Below are positions 16,942-24,080 of a stretch of DNA of 64,000 nt, in pieces (the stretch's first letter is position 1; each line of letters starts with the position of its first letter). The stretch spans positions 620,001-684,000 of the forward strand of contig NZ_LT629796.1 of NCBI RefSeq assembly GCF_900106065.1. The letters are read 5' to 3'. The notes under the pieces are model-generated. The model was not told where the DNA came from. It worked only from the letters and a program-made list of their open reading frames with translations, and did not search any database. This DNA is from Pseudomonas mandelii (lineage in GTDB: Bacteria > Pseudomonadota > Gammaproteobacteria > Pseudomonadales > Pseudomonadaceae). The position numbers were made by a program, and so were the translations under genes.

Positions 16942-18429
16942 ATGCCGCTTCACTCGCCGCTGTATTCGCAACGTTCGTTGGTCCTGACGCTCATCGCGTT
17001 GTTGGGCGCAGGCTTTCTCGCGACCTCTTTCCTCAGTTACTACGCCTCGCGAGCCTCCATCCGTGACAGCATCGTCAACACCGAGCTGCCGCTGACCTCG
17101 GACACGGTCTACTCGGAAATCCAGAAAGACCTTGTCAGACCGATCCTGATTTCCTCGATGATGTCCCGCGACACCTTCATGCGTGACTGGGTGGTCAACG
17201 GCGAGCAAGACGCCGAGAAAATGACTCGCTACCTCAACGAGGTCATGACCCACTACGGCGCCTACACGGCATTTTTTGTCTCCAACACCAGCCTCACCTA
17301 CTACCACGCCAAAGGCGTGCTCAAACAGGTCAAGTCCACGGAACCTCGCGATGCCTGGTATTTCCGTGTCCGCGACATGGCCGATCCCTACGAGATCAAT
17401 GTCGACCCGGACCTCGCCAACAAAGACAACCTGACCTTCTTCATCAACTACAAGGTTTATGACTACAACAACCGTTTCATCGGCGCTGCCGGCGTTGGCC
17501 TGACGGTCGATGCGGTAATCAAGCTGATCGACAAATACCAACAGCGTTACCAGCGCAGCGTGTACTTCGTCGACAACTTCGGCCGCTTGGTGCTGACGGG
17601 CGCCGAGGGTGGCCCACAAGGCGCGCACATCGGCCAGAAGCTCGGCGACCTCGATTACATGAAGGACCTGGTCAGTCAGCTGCCAAAACCTCACAGCGGC
17701 AGCTATGAATATTCCGTCCAGGGCCAGGGCCATTTCCTCAACGTGCGGTTCATTCCCGAGCTGAACTGGTACCTGTTTGTCGACAAGCGCGAGGACGGCG
17801 CCCTCAGTGAAATCCGCCAGTCGCTGTACCTCAATCTGCTGATTTGTCTGCTTGTCACGCTGATCGTGCTGTTGCTGCTCAACCGCGTGATCAAGCGCTA
17901 CCAAGGCAAGATCCAGGCACAAGCGACGCTCGACAGCCTGACCGAACTGCCGAATCGTCGTGGCTTCGACCTGCTGGCGGCGCAGGCCATGCTCGAAGCC
18001 CGGCGCGAGCCCAAGCCGCTGACCGCGATGTTGTTGGATCTGGATCATTTCAAGGTTTTGAACGACACCTACGGCCACCTGGCCGGCGATCAGGTGCTGA
18101 TCGGTTTCGCGCGGGATCTGGAGAGTTGCCTGCGACACTCCGACATCGTCTGCCGCTGGGGTGGCGAAGAGTTCATCGTGCTGCTCAAGGACACCGACGG
18201 TGAGACCGGTCTGATGATCGCCGAGAAAATTCGTCAACATGTCGAACAACAGCGTTATGCCTACGACGGCAAGGAACTGCAGTTGACCGTCAGCATCGGC
18301 CTCACCACCTTGCAAGTCGATGAAACCTTGCACACCCTGCTCTCCCGGGCCGATCATGCGATGTACCGGGCCAAACAGGCCGGCCGTAACCGAACCTGCG
18401 TGGAAATGCCTCACTCCAGCTATGAATAG
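16942..18429 (+). CDS. Membrane diguanylate cyclase with periplasmic sensor domain
   Basis: A 495-residue protein. Transmembrane helices lie at about 13-35 and 297-318, with a periplasmic dCache-like sensor domain between them and a cytoplasmic GGDEF domain from about residue 330. The active site reads GGEEF (407-411), and an intact allosteric I-site RxxD (RHSD) lies five residues upstream. It should make cyclic-di-GMP from GTP and be subject to product inhibition. The stimulus is unknown; Cache domains usually bind small metabolites such as amino or carboxylic acids. The downstream CWC gene starts six bases later. Confidence 0.93.
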   Translation: MPLHSPLYSQRSLVLTLIALLGAGFLATSFLSYYASRASIRDSIVNTELPLTSDTVYSEIQKDLVRPILISSMMSRDTFMRDWVVNGEQDAEKMTRYLNEVMTHYGAYTAFFVSNTSLTYYHAKGVLKQVKSTEPRDAWYFRVRDMADPYEINVDPDLANKDNLTFFINYKVYDYNNRFIGAAGVGLTVDAVIKLIDKYQQRYQRSVYFVDNFGRLVLTGAEGGPQGAHIGQKLGDLDYMKDLVSQLPKPHSGSYEYSVQGQGHFLNVRFIPELNWYLFVDKREDGALSEIRQSLYLNLLICLLVTLIVLLLLNRVIKRYQGKIQAQATLDSLTELPNRRGFDLLAAQAMLEARREPKPLTAMLLDLDHFKVLNDTYGHLAGDQVLIGFARDLESCLRHSDIVCRWGGEEFIVLLKDTDGETGLMIAEKIRQHVEQQRYAYDGKELQLTVSIGLTTLQVDETLHTLLSRADHAMYRAKQAGRNRTCVEMPHSSYE

Positions 18430-18435
18430 TCCTGC

Positions 18436-18630
18436 ATGAACAAGCCAGACCAATGCCCCGCCTGCGGCGCCGCCAACGCCTGCACCCTGGCCGACCCGCG
18501 CACCGTCGATCAGGCGTGCTGGTGCTTTGGCGTCAGTATCGACCCCGCTGTGCTTGAAGCGCTGCCAGCCGAACTGCGCGACAAATCCTGCCTGTGCCCG
18601 CGCTGCGCCGAGGTCGAGGCGCAGTTGTAA
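18436..18630 (+). CDS. Cysteine-rich CWC family protein
   Basis: A 64-residue protein with eight cysteines in CxxC-type pairs (CPACGAANAC, ACWCFGVS, CLCPRCAEVE), matching the small cysteine-rich CWC family. The Cys spacing suggests a metal-binding, probably zinc, fold. It sits between the diguanylate cyclase and rsuA. In Pseudomonas such genes commonly precede rsuA, so they may be co-transcribed; the gap to rsuA is 57 bases. Function not known. No strong ribosome-binding site is visible, and translation may be coupled to the upstream stop. Confidence 0.85.
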   Translation: MNKPDQCPACGAANACTLADPRTVDQACWCFGVSIDPAVLEALPAELRDKSCLCPRCAEVEAQL

Positions 18631-18687
18631 GCAGCCGCCCGGCCGATCACGTAAGATACGCGGCCCCTTTCCAACCGATCCCCAGCC

Positions 18688-19380
18688 ATGCGCGTTGACC
18701 GTTTCCTCAGCAACCTGCCGCGCTTCAACCGTAAGCAGGTACGCCTGTTGCTGGTGGAAAAGCGCGTTCAGGTTGACGGAAAAATCGTCAGCGACCCGCA
18801 TGCCGAAGTGCTCGAGTTCAGCCGTGTCGAGGTCGACGGGGAAGTCCTGCAAGTCGGCAAGCCCGCACGCTACTTCATGCTGCACAAACCGCCCGGCTGC
18901 GTCAGCGCCACCCGCGACCCGGAGCATCCGACCGTACTCGACCTGATCCATGAGCCGGACAGCGATGACCTGCACATCGCCGGTCGCCTGGATTTCAACA
19001 CCACCGGCCTGATGCTGATCACCAACGACGGCAGCTGGTCGCGGCGCCTGACTCAGCCGCAGACCAAACTGCCGAAGGTCTATTACGTCGAGACCGAGCA
19101 GGAGATTGGCCCGCAATACGCATTGAAATTTGCCGAGGGTCTGTACTTCGCGTTCGAAGACCTCACCACGCAACCGGCCGAGCTGATCGTACTCGGGCCG
19201 AAAGCGGCGCGACTGAGCATCGTCGAGGGCCGGTACCATCAGGTGAAGCGGATGTTCGGCCACTTCGACAACAAAGTGCTGCGCCTGCACCGCGAAAGCA
19301 TGGGCCCGCTGGTGCTCGATAATGCGCTGAAACCGGGCGAGTACCGAGCATTGCGCACCGAAGAGATCCATTTGATCTAA
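18688..19380 (+). CDS. rsuA: 16S rRNA pseudouridine(516) synthase RsuA
   Basis: A 230-residue pseudouridine synthase of the RsuA/RluB/E/F family. An N-terminal S4-like RNA-binding domain (residues 1-55) is followed by a catalytic domain with GRLDFNTTGLML; the catalytic Asp is residue 102, as in E. coli RsuA. It isomerises U516 of 16S rRNA. The length and the motif LHKPPGCVSATRD favour RsuA over the longer RluB. Start ATG 18688 gives the standard N-terminus (MRVDRFLSNL). It is transcribed with, or just after, the CWC gene. Confidence 0.93.
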   Translation: MRVDRFLSNLPRFNRKQVRLLLVEKRVQVDGKIVSDPHAEVLEFSRVEVDGEVLQVGKPARYFMLHKPPGCVSATRDPEHPTVLDLIHEPDSDDLHIAGRLDFNTTGLMLITNDGSWSRRLTQPQTKLPKVYYVETEQEIGPQYALKFAEGLYFAFEDLTTQPAELIVLGPKAARLSIVEGRYHQVKRMFGHFDNKVLRLHRESMGPLVLDNALKPGEYRALRTEEIHLI

Positions 19381-19461
19381 GCAGCCTACCGCTCAGCAGA
19401 AGTTGTCGAACAATTTACGAATGACACTTGCGCGATGACGTGACCCCTGCTTGAATCAGGA

Positions 19462-19551
19462 CGTCGGCCGAAATGTGACCGACGAGTCACAACATACTTC
19501 TAAGAAACTTTTTGCCGGTTAGAGAACCCTCAGGTTCCGCCTCAGACCGGC
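19462..19551 (+). promoter_or_regulatory. Two hairpins in the phaG 5' region
   Basis: The 313-base gap between rsuA and phaG contains two sizeable inverted repeats. CGTCGG/CCGACG occurs at 19462-19484. GCCGGT/ACCGGC occurs at 19514-19551, with an inner stem GAACC-CTCA-GGTTC. Neither is followed by a clean T-run. The second could be part of the phaG leader or a weak rsuA terminator. Role unknown. Confidence 0.4.
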
Positions 19552-19693
19552 AAACTGCCCGCCAATAACAATACCCGTCGACCGGACTGCACTGGATCGA
19601 CATGGGCCTCCAAATTCAAGGCGTATGCCTACCTGTCACAAAGCTCGTGCAATCTCATTTGCGCGCATACCCGCTTGCTTGGAGTCTTATGAC

Positions 19694-20578
19694 ATGAGGC
19701 CAGAAATCGCTGTGCTGGATATACAGGGTCAGTATCGGGTTTACACGGAGTTCTATCGCGCAGACGCCGCAGAGAAGACCATAATTCTGGTCAACGGCTC
19801 GATGGCCACGACTGCGTCGTTTGCACAAACCGTGAAAAACCTTCACCCGCAGTTCAATGTGGTCTGCTACGACCAGCCCTACGCGGGCAAGTCAAAAGCC
19901 CACAACCTGCATGAGAAATTGCTGACCAAGGAAGTCGAAGGGCAGATCCTCCTGGAGCTGATCGACCACTTCGCCGCCGAACACGTGCTGTCGTTTTCCT
20001 GGGGTGGCGCCGCGACCCTGGTCGCCCTGGCCCAACAGCCACGGCGCATCGAAAAAGCCGTGATCAGCTCGTTCTCCCCGGAGATCAACGCGCACATGCT
20101 CGATTACCTCGAGCGCGGCATTGATTACCTCGGCAGTCGGGATGGAGATCGGGTCGGCAACCTGGTGAACAGCACTATCGGCAAACACCTGCCGACGTTG
20201 TTCAAGCGTTTCAACTATCGCCACGTCAGCTCGCTCGCCGAGCATGAATACGGGCAGATGCACTTCCACATCAGCGACCTGCTCCATAGCGACCGCCAGT
20301 GCTTTCTCAAAGCGGCAGAGAAAATCAACGTGCCCGTGCTGTTCATGAACGGCGAATGGGACGAATACACCGCCGCCGATGGCGCCCGGTTGTTCGCCAA
20401 CCACGTGCAAGACGCCACCTTCAGCACCCTGCAGGCCACCGGCCACTTTCTCGACATGGAACACAAAGCCGCCTGCCGAGACAGCCGCGACGCACTGATG
20501 GGCTTCCTGAAACCGGCGCAACACACCAACCGACCGCGTTACCACTACGTCCAGGACCAACATGCATTGGCCATCTGA
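19694..20578 (+). CDS. phaG: 3-hydroxyacyl-ACP thioesterase/transacylase PhaG
   Basis: A 294-residue alpha/beta-hydrolase very close in sequence to PhaG of P. putida (N-terminus MRPEIAVLDIQGQYRVYTEF). The nucleophile-elbow motif FSWGGA contains Ser102. The C-terminal segment GHFLDME carries the expected His. PhaG links fatty-acid synthesis to medium-chain polyhydroxyalkanoate by moving 3-hydroxyacyl groups from ACP towards CoA; RhlA is a relative. The start at 19694 matches the known protein; an open upstream extension to 19625 is rejected. It is a stand-alone gene, and a degenerate REPIN follows. Confidence 0.93.
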   Translation: MRPEIAVLDIQGQYRVYTEFYRADAAEKTIILVNGSMATTASFAQTVKNLHPQFNVVCYDQPYAGKSKAHNLHEKLLTKEVEGQILLELIDHFAAEHVLSFSWGGAATLVALAQQPRRIEKAVISSFSPEINAHMLDYLERGIDYLGSRDGDRVGNLVNSTIGKHLPTLFKRFNYRHVSSLAEHEYGQMHFHISDLLHSDRQCFLKAAEKINVPVLFMNGEWDEYTAADGARLFANHVQDATFSTLQATGHFLDMEHKAACRDSRDALMGFLKPAQHTNRPRYHYVQDQHALAI

Positions 20579-20587
20579 AACAGCGTC

Positions 20588-20652
20588 ATCGCGAGCAAGC
20601 TTCGCCCTACAGTGTTGAACGCATTCCTGTAGGCGCGAGGCTTGCCCGCGAA
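20588..20652. repeat. Degenerate REPIN, 'cgggcaagcctcgc' class
   Basis: Imperfect inverted arms: CATCGCGAGCAAGCTTCGCC at about 20588 and TAGGCGCGAGGCTTGCCCGC ending near 20650. The left arm looks like a hybrid of two REP classes. It lies after phaG and before tRNA-Gly. Confidence 0.65.
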
Positions 20653-20759
20653 CGACCGTTACGCGGTCTGATGTCTTGTGTCACCTGCGCCAAAGCTATC
20701 CTGCGCAAAGAAAAACTTCATTTCCACGCGCACATCTGGTACAAAGTCAGCCGCTCTGA

Positions 20760-20833
20760 GCGGGTGTCGTATAATGGCATTACTCCAGCTTCCCAAGCTG
20801 ATAACGAGGGTTCGATTCCCTTCACCCGCTCCA
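20760..20833 (+). tRNA. tRNA-Gly(CCC)
   Basis: A 74-base cloverleaf with acceptor stem GCGGGTG paired to CACCCGC, D-arm around 20770-20783, anticodon loop TTCCCAA (anticodon CCC), T-arm AGGGTTCGATTCCCT and an encoded CCA end. It is highly similar to E. coli glyU. A strong terminator follows at 20882-20911. Confidence 0.95.
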
Positions 20834-20881
20834 ATCGAATTTTTGTCTCACGTTGTTTTTTGACGGGGGACGCAGGTAAAG

Positions 20882-20911
20882 AAAAAACCGGCCTTGATGG
20901 CCGGTTTTTTT
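20882..20911 (+). terminator. Terminator of tRNA-Gly(CCC)
   Basis: Stem AACCGGCC with loop TTGAT and GGCCGGTT, followed by seven T residues. It is nearly repeated at 21633-21663 on the other side of the higBA locus. Confidence 0.9.
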
Positions 20912-21046
20912 GTGGGTGGGGTTTGTGTTTCAGGGCGGAAATTAGCGTTTTCGCGCAAAAGTGATGTTTTGTTAGCGTTTTTCTTGCCTCATTAACAGAT
21001 TTCATCATTGCAAGTCGGTTTCAAACCCCTTGCGAAGCATTGCGGC

Positions 21047-21259
21047 ATGGCACGGTGAAAAGCCATTTATCGCACGCCGCAAGAGGTCAAGGCGGAGCTG
21101 AGAACGGCGAGCATCCTCAAGGGCGGCAGGGTTGTATTCAACATCGGCGGCAACAAATATCGAGTGATTCTGGCAATCGACTATCTGCGACAGCTTGGTT
21201 TCATACGATTCGTCGGCACCCACGCCCAATATGATCAGATCAACGCGGAGACCGTGTAA
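21047..21259 (+). pseudogene. higB-like toxin gene, disabled
   Basis: From 21074 to TAA 21257-21259 the frame reads as the C-terminal two thirds of a HigB toxin (TPQEVKAELRTA, then VVFNIGGNKYRV and RFVGTHAQYD), an mRNA interferase of the RelE fold. Upstream in this frame is a TGA at 21056-21058, and no ATG, GTG or TTG start lies between it and the conserved part. The next frame reads AWHGE just before 21060, so one missing base in the A-run at 21058-21061 would join it to the remainder. The N-terminus is also not clearly present. Hence the toxin is probably inactive, while the antitoxin survives. Confidence 0.75.
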
Positions 21260-21618
21260 TGGACATTAAACCGATTCGCAGCCAGGAAGATCTGACCGCT
21301 GCATTTACTCGTATAGAGCAACTGTGGGGGGCAGACATTGGTTCGCCTGAAGGTGATGAGCTGGAAATTCTGGCGCTGCTCATCGAAAAGTACGAAGACG
21401 AGCATTACCCAATGCCGCCCTCCGATCCGATTGAGGCCATTAAATTTCGTATGGAACAGCAAGGGCTGACCCCTCGCGACCTGGAACCCTTCATTGGGAC
21501 GAGCGGGCGCGTATCCGAAGTGCTGAACCGCAAGCGCAAACTGAGCCTGTCGATGATCAAACGTCTACACGACGGGTTGCGGATACCTTACGAAAGTTTG
21601 CTTGCGGGTGTTGCCTGA
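21259..21618 (+). CDS. higA: HigA-type antitoxin with XRE helix-turn-helix
   Basis: A 119-residue protein of the HigA (COG5499) antitoxin type. The N-terminal region is acidic (residues 1-60). A C-terminal XRE-like helix-turn-helix runs from about 70 to 110 (QQGLTPRDLEPFIGTSGRVSEVL region). Its ATG shares a base with the stop of the broken higB frame (TAATG), the normal coupled toxin-antitoxin arrangement. Intact HigA would neutralise HigB and repress the promoter. Here the partner toxin looks broken, leaving an orphan antitoxin that could still regulate or act as an anti-addiction module. Confidence 0.87.
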   Translation: MDIKPIRSQEDLTAAFTRIEQLWGADIGSPEGDELEILALLIEKYEDEHYPMPPSDPIEAIKFRMEQQGLTPRDLEPFIGTSGRVSEVLNRKRKLSLSMIKRLHDGLRIPYESLLAGVA

Positions 21619-21632
21619 CGTGCAGTCCTGAC

Positions 21633-21663
21633 AAAAAACCGGTCCTTGATAGCCGGTTTTTTT
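21633..21663 (+). terminator. Terminator after higA, near-copy of the tRNA-Gly terminator
   Basis: AAAAAACCGG, a short loop region, then CCGGTTTTTTT. It differs from 20882-20911 at only a few positions and shares the following TGGGTGGG context, suggesting duplication around the higBA locus. Confidence 0.85.
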
Positions 21664-21762
21664 CTGGGTGGGATTCAGGTGATTTTTCCTGCTGAGGATG
21701 TGGCAGAAATCTGCGTACAGGCGTAAATCATTGCCAGGACGGGACAGACTGCGCCAGTGCTC

Positions 21763-22020
21763 CTAGTCTTTCCGCTCTACCATCTGCTTTATTTTTGCGG
21801 CCTTTTCAAAATGGTCGAGCTTGTGCTTAGCGATCCACCATTGGGCGGCTTCCATTAAAAGCACTGGATCATCATTTTTGTTCGCGAAGAAAGCATAGAA
21901 AGAGAGCCCGACAGTCGGCCCCTTCTGCTCTATTTTCTTGTCACAGACCTCGATCATCTTTTGCCTCAAGCTTTCTCGCATCATTTCTCTCAATCTATTA
22001 ATGGTCTCGGTCGCGGCCAA
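21763..22020 (-). CDS. Hypothetical protein, possibly 5'-truncated
   Basis: An 85-codon frame from TTG 22020 encoding a charged, mostly helical protein (INRLREMMRESLRQKMIEV, then a Trp/Phe-rich middle and a Lys-rich end). I do not recognise a family. The frame stays open upstream to a TGA near 22075 with coherent-looking residues but no ATG or GTG. Either TTG is the real start, ATG 21984 is used, or the gene has lost its 5' end. The base composition is lower in GC than its neighbours, consistent with an acquired segment next to the tRNA. A stretch of about 140 bases without a gene separates it from higA. Confidence 0.5.
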   Translation of the reverse strand: MAATETINRLREMMRESLRQKMIEVCDKKIEQKGPTVGLSFYAFFANKNDDPVLLMEAAQWWIAKHKLDHFEKAAKIKQMVERKD

Positions 22021-22120
22021 ATTCAGTACCGATTGCCCATCTTTCGGGGCTTCGAGCGAAGCCGACTTTCAAAAAGGCAAGGTCCTACACTACGGTGGGA
22101 ATTGTCCGTAGACTTGCGCA

Positions 22121-22232
22121 TTGCAGTGTTTTTGTCACGAGGCCTATAGTCCGAGCGCGTCCAAAAGACGTATCGGGTTTGGCGACTCGATGACAACGAT
22201 TCAGATTCACTCCGAGCTTATCGGAGTTTTTT
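22121..22232 (+). ncRNA. Candidate small RNA or leader transcript with own promoter and terminator
   Basis: A sigma70-like promoter is visible: TTGCAG (22121-22126), an 18-base spacer and TATAGT (22145-22150), giving a start near 22157. The predicted transcript folds into CGTC-CAAAA-GACG (22158-22170), a six-pair stem at 22072+100 to 22191 (ATCGGG with CTCGAT, 22172-22177 and 22186-22191), and a strong terminator ACTCCGA/TCGGAGT with six T (22209-22232). The product would be about 76 bases. It may be a separate small RNA or an attenuated leader of the gene at 22394. No protein-coding frame explains it. Confidence 0.55.
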
Positions 22233-22259
22233 CTGACTGCACTTTGCTGCGCTTTTTTT

Positions 22260-22334
22260 GGTAGCTGTGCGTGGGAGACCTTCGGGTCTGCCGGTTTCAC
22301 CGTTGTCCGGTTCGCCAACCTGCGTACAGCTGCC
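22260..22334 (+). ncRNA. Three-way-junction RNA element upstream of a small protein gene
   Basis: A 75-base element. GGTAGCTGTGCGTGGG (22260-22275) pairs with the 3' half ending GCGTACAGCTGCC (22334) in a 16-pair outer stem with a few G-U pairs. Inside are AGACC-TTCG-GGTCT, a classic UUCG hairpin, and ACCG-TTGTC-CGGT. From memory, close copies lie upstream of DUF3077/DUF6124-like small genes in fluorescent pseudomonads; this was not searched. A further hairpin GTAGGTG-TTT-CACCTAC (22362-22378) lies just before the gene start. Likely a structured 5' leader; ligand or partner unknown. Confidence 0.6.
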
Positions 22335-22393
22335 ACCCTATTGTTTGGCGACGATCGAGTGGTAGGTGTTTCACCTACTAACGGTAATCACTC

Positions 22394-22657
22394 ATGAACG
22401 AATACATGGCTTTAACCAGCAACGCCGACGACCTTCCCTCGCTCTACGTCAACACCACCCAACCGCTGCATTCACTGCTCAGCACCGCCAGTTACAGAAT
22501 TCGGGCCGTGACGCAGCTGCTTGAAAACCTCGCGATGCGAGGCGACATCACGTCTGACGCGGTGATCCTCAGCGACTTTGCGTTGCTGTGCTGCGTGCCC
22601 TTGCGCGACGGTTGCGATGTGCTGGACGTGATCGCTCGACGCATGGATGCGGAATAG
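22394..22657 (+). CDS. Small helical protein of DUF3077/DUF6124-like type
   Basis: An 87-residue protein predicted to be mainly helical (STASYRIRAVTQLLENLAM, then a hydrophobic segment FALLCCVPL). It resembles the DUF3077/DUF6124-type small proteins of fluorescent pseudomonads in size, helix layout and the RNA leader in front of it; no function is known for those families. The ribosome-binding site is weak, and the hairpin at 22362-22378 lies close to the start, so translation may be controlled by RNA folding. No obvious partner gene follows; a REPIN lies 94 bases downstream. Confidence 0.6.
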   Translation: MNEYMALTSNADDLPSLYVNTTQPLHSLLSTASYRIRAVTQLLENLAMRGDITSDAVILSDFALLCCVPLRDGCDVLDVIARRMDAE

Positions 22658-22750
22658 TTCTGACGTTGGAGCGGGCGCCTATCGAGGCGCCCTTTGCGTG
22701 TCATGACCGGCTGTCATTGGTCACCACGAGATCGCACGAGCGCTCTATCA

Positions 22751-22844
22751 CTGTGGCGAGGGAGCTTGCTCCCGCCGGGTCGCGAAGCGGCCTCCAAAAA
22801 GGGACTGCTGCGCAGTCCGACGGGAGCAAGCTCCCTCGCCACAG
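22751..22844. repeat. REPIN, 'gtggcgagggagcttgctcccg' class
   Basis: CTGTGGCGAGGGAGCTTGCT (22751-22770) and the complementary CAAGCTCCCTCGCCACAG ending at 22844. Same class as at 37195 and 43850. The following 246 bases to the methyltransferase start show no clear gene. Confidence 0.92.
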
Positions 22845-23090
22845 GTTCGGTGTCACGCTTAACTGCCTGGCATTGTTCTGGATGGCCAGTTTGCGATTGG
22901 ATCGAGCTTACAAATCCCCAACGTTCAACCCGTTTCCCCTCATCGCCCAACCCGCTAGCATCTCCCCTATCTTCAACCACCCTCTCCCCTGCGCGGCCAT
23001 CGACGAACACGCGCCATCACTCTCCGAGGGAACCCAATCGGCCGCACATCAGGTGCCGCCCGTGAACGATCTCAACAGAGCAATCCAAAC

Positions 23091-23819
23091 ATGACTCAAA
23101 ACATCTACGACGACCCGGAGTTTTTCCAGGGCTACAGCCAGATGGCGCGCTCCATCAGCGGTCTCGACGCAGCGCCCGAATGGCCTGCGCTCAAAGCAAT
23201 GCTGCCGCCCATGAAAGGCCTGAAGGCCGTAGACCTCGGCTGCGGTTACGGCTGGTTCTGCCGCTGGGCCAGTGAACACGGCGCCGACAGCGTGCTCGGT
23301 CTGGACGTCTCGGAAAAAATGCTGGAGCAGGCGCGCAAAACCACGTCAGCGGACAACATCCAATACGCCCGCGCCGATCTGGAACAACTCGACCTGCCCG
23401 CAGCCAGTTTCGACCTCGCCTACAGCTCCCTGGCGTTGCACTACATCAAGGATCTTCCGGGTCTGTTTGCCAAAATCCATGAGGCCCTGAAACCCGGTTC
23501 ACGTTTCGTATTTTCCATCGAACACCCAATCTTCATGGCACCGCGCAATCCGGGCTGGCTGATTGATAGCGAAGGGAACAAGCGCTGGCCGCTGGACAGT
23601 TATCAACGGGAAGGCGAGCGGGTGACCAACTGGTTGGCCGAAGGCGTGATCAAACAGCACCGCACGATAGGCACGTTGCTGAATACGCTGATTGGCGCAG
23701 GTTTCAGCATCCGACAGGTCAACGAATGGGGCCCGAGCGATGCCGAGGTGGCGGCGCAACCAGCCCTGGCCGAAGAGCGGGAGCGGCCGATGATGATGCT
23801 GGTCAGCGTTCAGCGCTGA
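23091..23819 (+). CDS. Class I SAM-dependent methyltransferase
   Basis: A 242-residue Rossmann-fold methyltransferase with motif I VDLGCGYGWF at residues 48-57, the acidic residue of motif II (LGLDVS) and motif IV DLAYSSLALHY. It resembles UbiE/biotin-synthesis-type small-molecule methyltransferases (methyltransferase 11 family). The substrate cannot be told from sequence. It is transcribed alone: a REPIN and about 250 bases without a gene precede it, and a tiny membrane-protein gene follows. Confidence 0.87.
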   Translation: MTQNIYDDPEFFQGYSQMARSISGLDAAPEWPALKAMLPPMKGLKAVDLGCGYGWFCRWASEHGADSVLGLDVSEKMLEQARKTTSADNIQYARADLEQLDLPAASFDLAYSSLALHYIKDLPGLFAKIHEALKPGSRFVFSIEHPIFMAPRNPGWLIDSEGNKRWPLDSYQREGERVTNWLAEGVIKQHRTIGTLLNTLIGAGFSIRQVNEWGPSDAEVAAQPALAEERERPMMMLVSVQR

Positions 23820-23947
23820 GGGCCACGCCGGGTCATCGTAATTTTTGCATATGAATTTCCGATACCCGGTAAAGACAACGTATCGCTGCGTCGGACCTGT
23901 CCACAGATACCTTATTGTGCCGGCTCACCTTTCACCTAGAGATCAAC

Positions 23948-24052
23948 ATGGACAATTCAGAGTTGGGGATCATGATCATTTCGATGATCGGGTTGTTCGG
24001 CTTTGCTTCGTTTATTTTTGAATACCTGAGTGCCAGGCAAAGGGACCGATAA
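23948..24052 (+). CDS. Small single-helix membrane protein (34 residues)
   Basis: ATG 23948 to TAA 24050-24052 encodes 34 residues: a short polar start (MDNSELG), one hydrophobic helix of about 20 residues (MIISMIGLFGFASFIFEYL) and a basic tail (SARQRDR), so inside-positive orientation is expected. A GAGATC sequence precedes the ATG as a modest ribosome-binding site. The last codons form the left arm of a strong terminator, so the gene has its own transcript end. The coding pattern suits a genuine small membrane protein of unknown role. Confidence 0.6.
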   Translation: MDNSELGIMIISMIGLFGFASFIFEYLSARQRDR

Positions 24053-24077
24053 CGTTCGGCGTTATCCGTCCCTTTTT
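24041..24077 (+). terminator. Terminator overlapping the small membrane protein gene
   Basis: AGGGACCGATAACG (24041-24054) pairs with CGTTATCCGTCCCT (one mismatch), followed by TTTTT to 24077. The left arm contains the stop codon of the 34-residue gene. It may also act on the converging tam gene, which ends at 24081. Confidence 0.85.
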
Positions 24078-24080
24078 GCC

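Noticed and set aside
16882..19371. Minus-strand 829-codon frame spanning the GGDEF, CWC and rsuA genes
   Set aside because: It runs opposite three well-supported genes, and its translation has no recognisable domain.
21040..21234. Plus-strand 64-codon frame overlapping higB
   Set aside because: Wrong frame relative to the HigB-like residues (NIGGNKYRV and THAQYD are in another frame); composition is random-like.
20760..22020. Genomic island or prophage at tRNA-Gly
   Set aside because: No integrase, phage or conjugation gene is present. Only a small higBA patch and one hypothetical gene follow before ordinary chromosome resumes.
22085..22336. Minus-strand 83-codon frame over the RNA leader
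   Set aside because: It covers the predicted promoter, small RNA terminator and three-way-junction element. RNA pairing explains the sequence better, and the peptide looks like a spurious product of the conserved leader.
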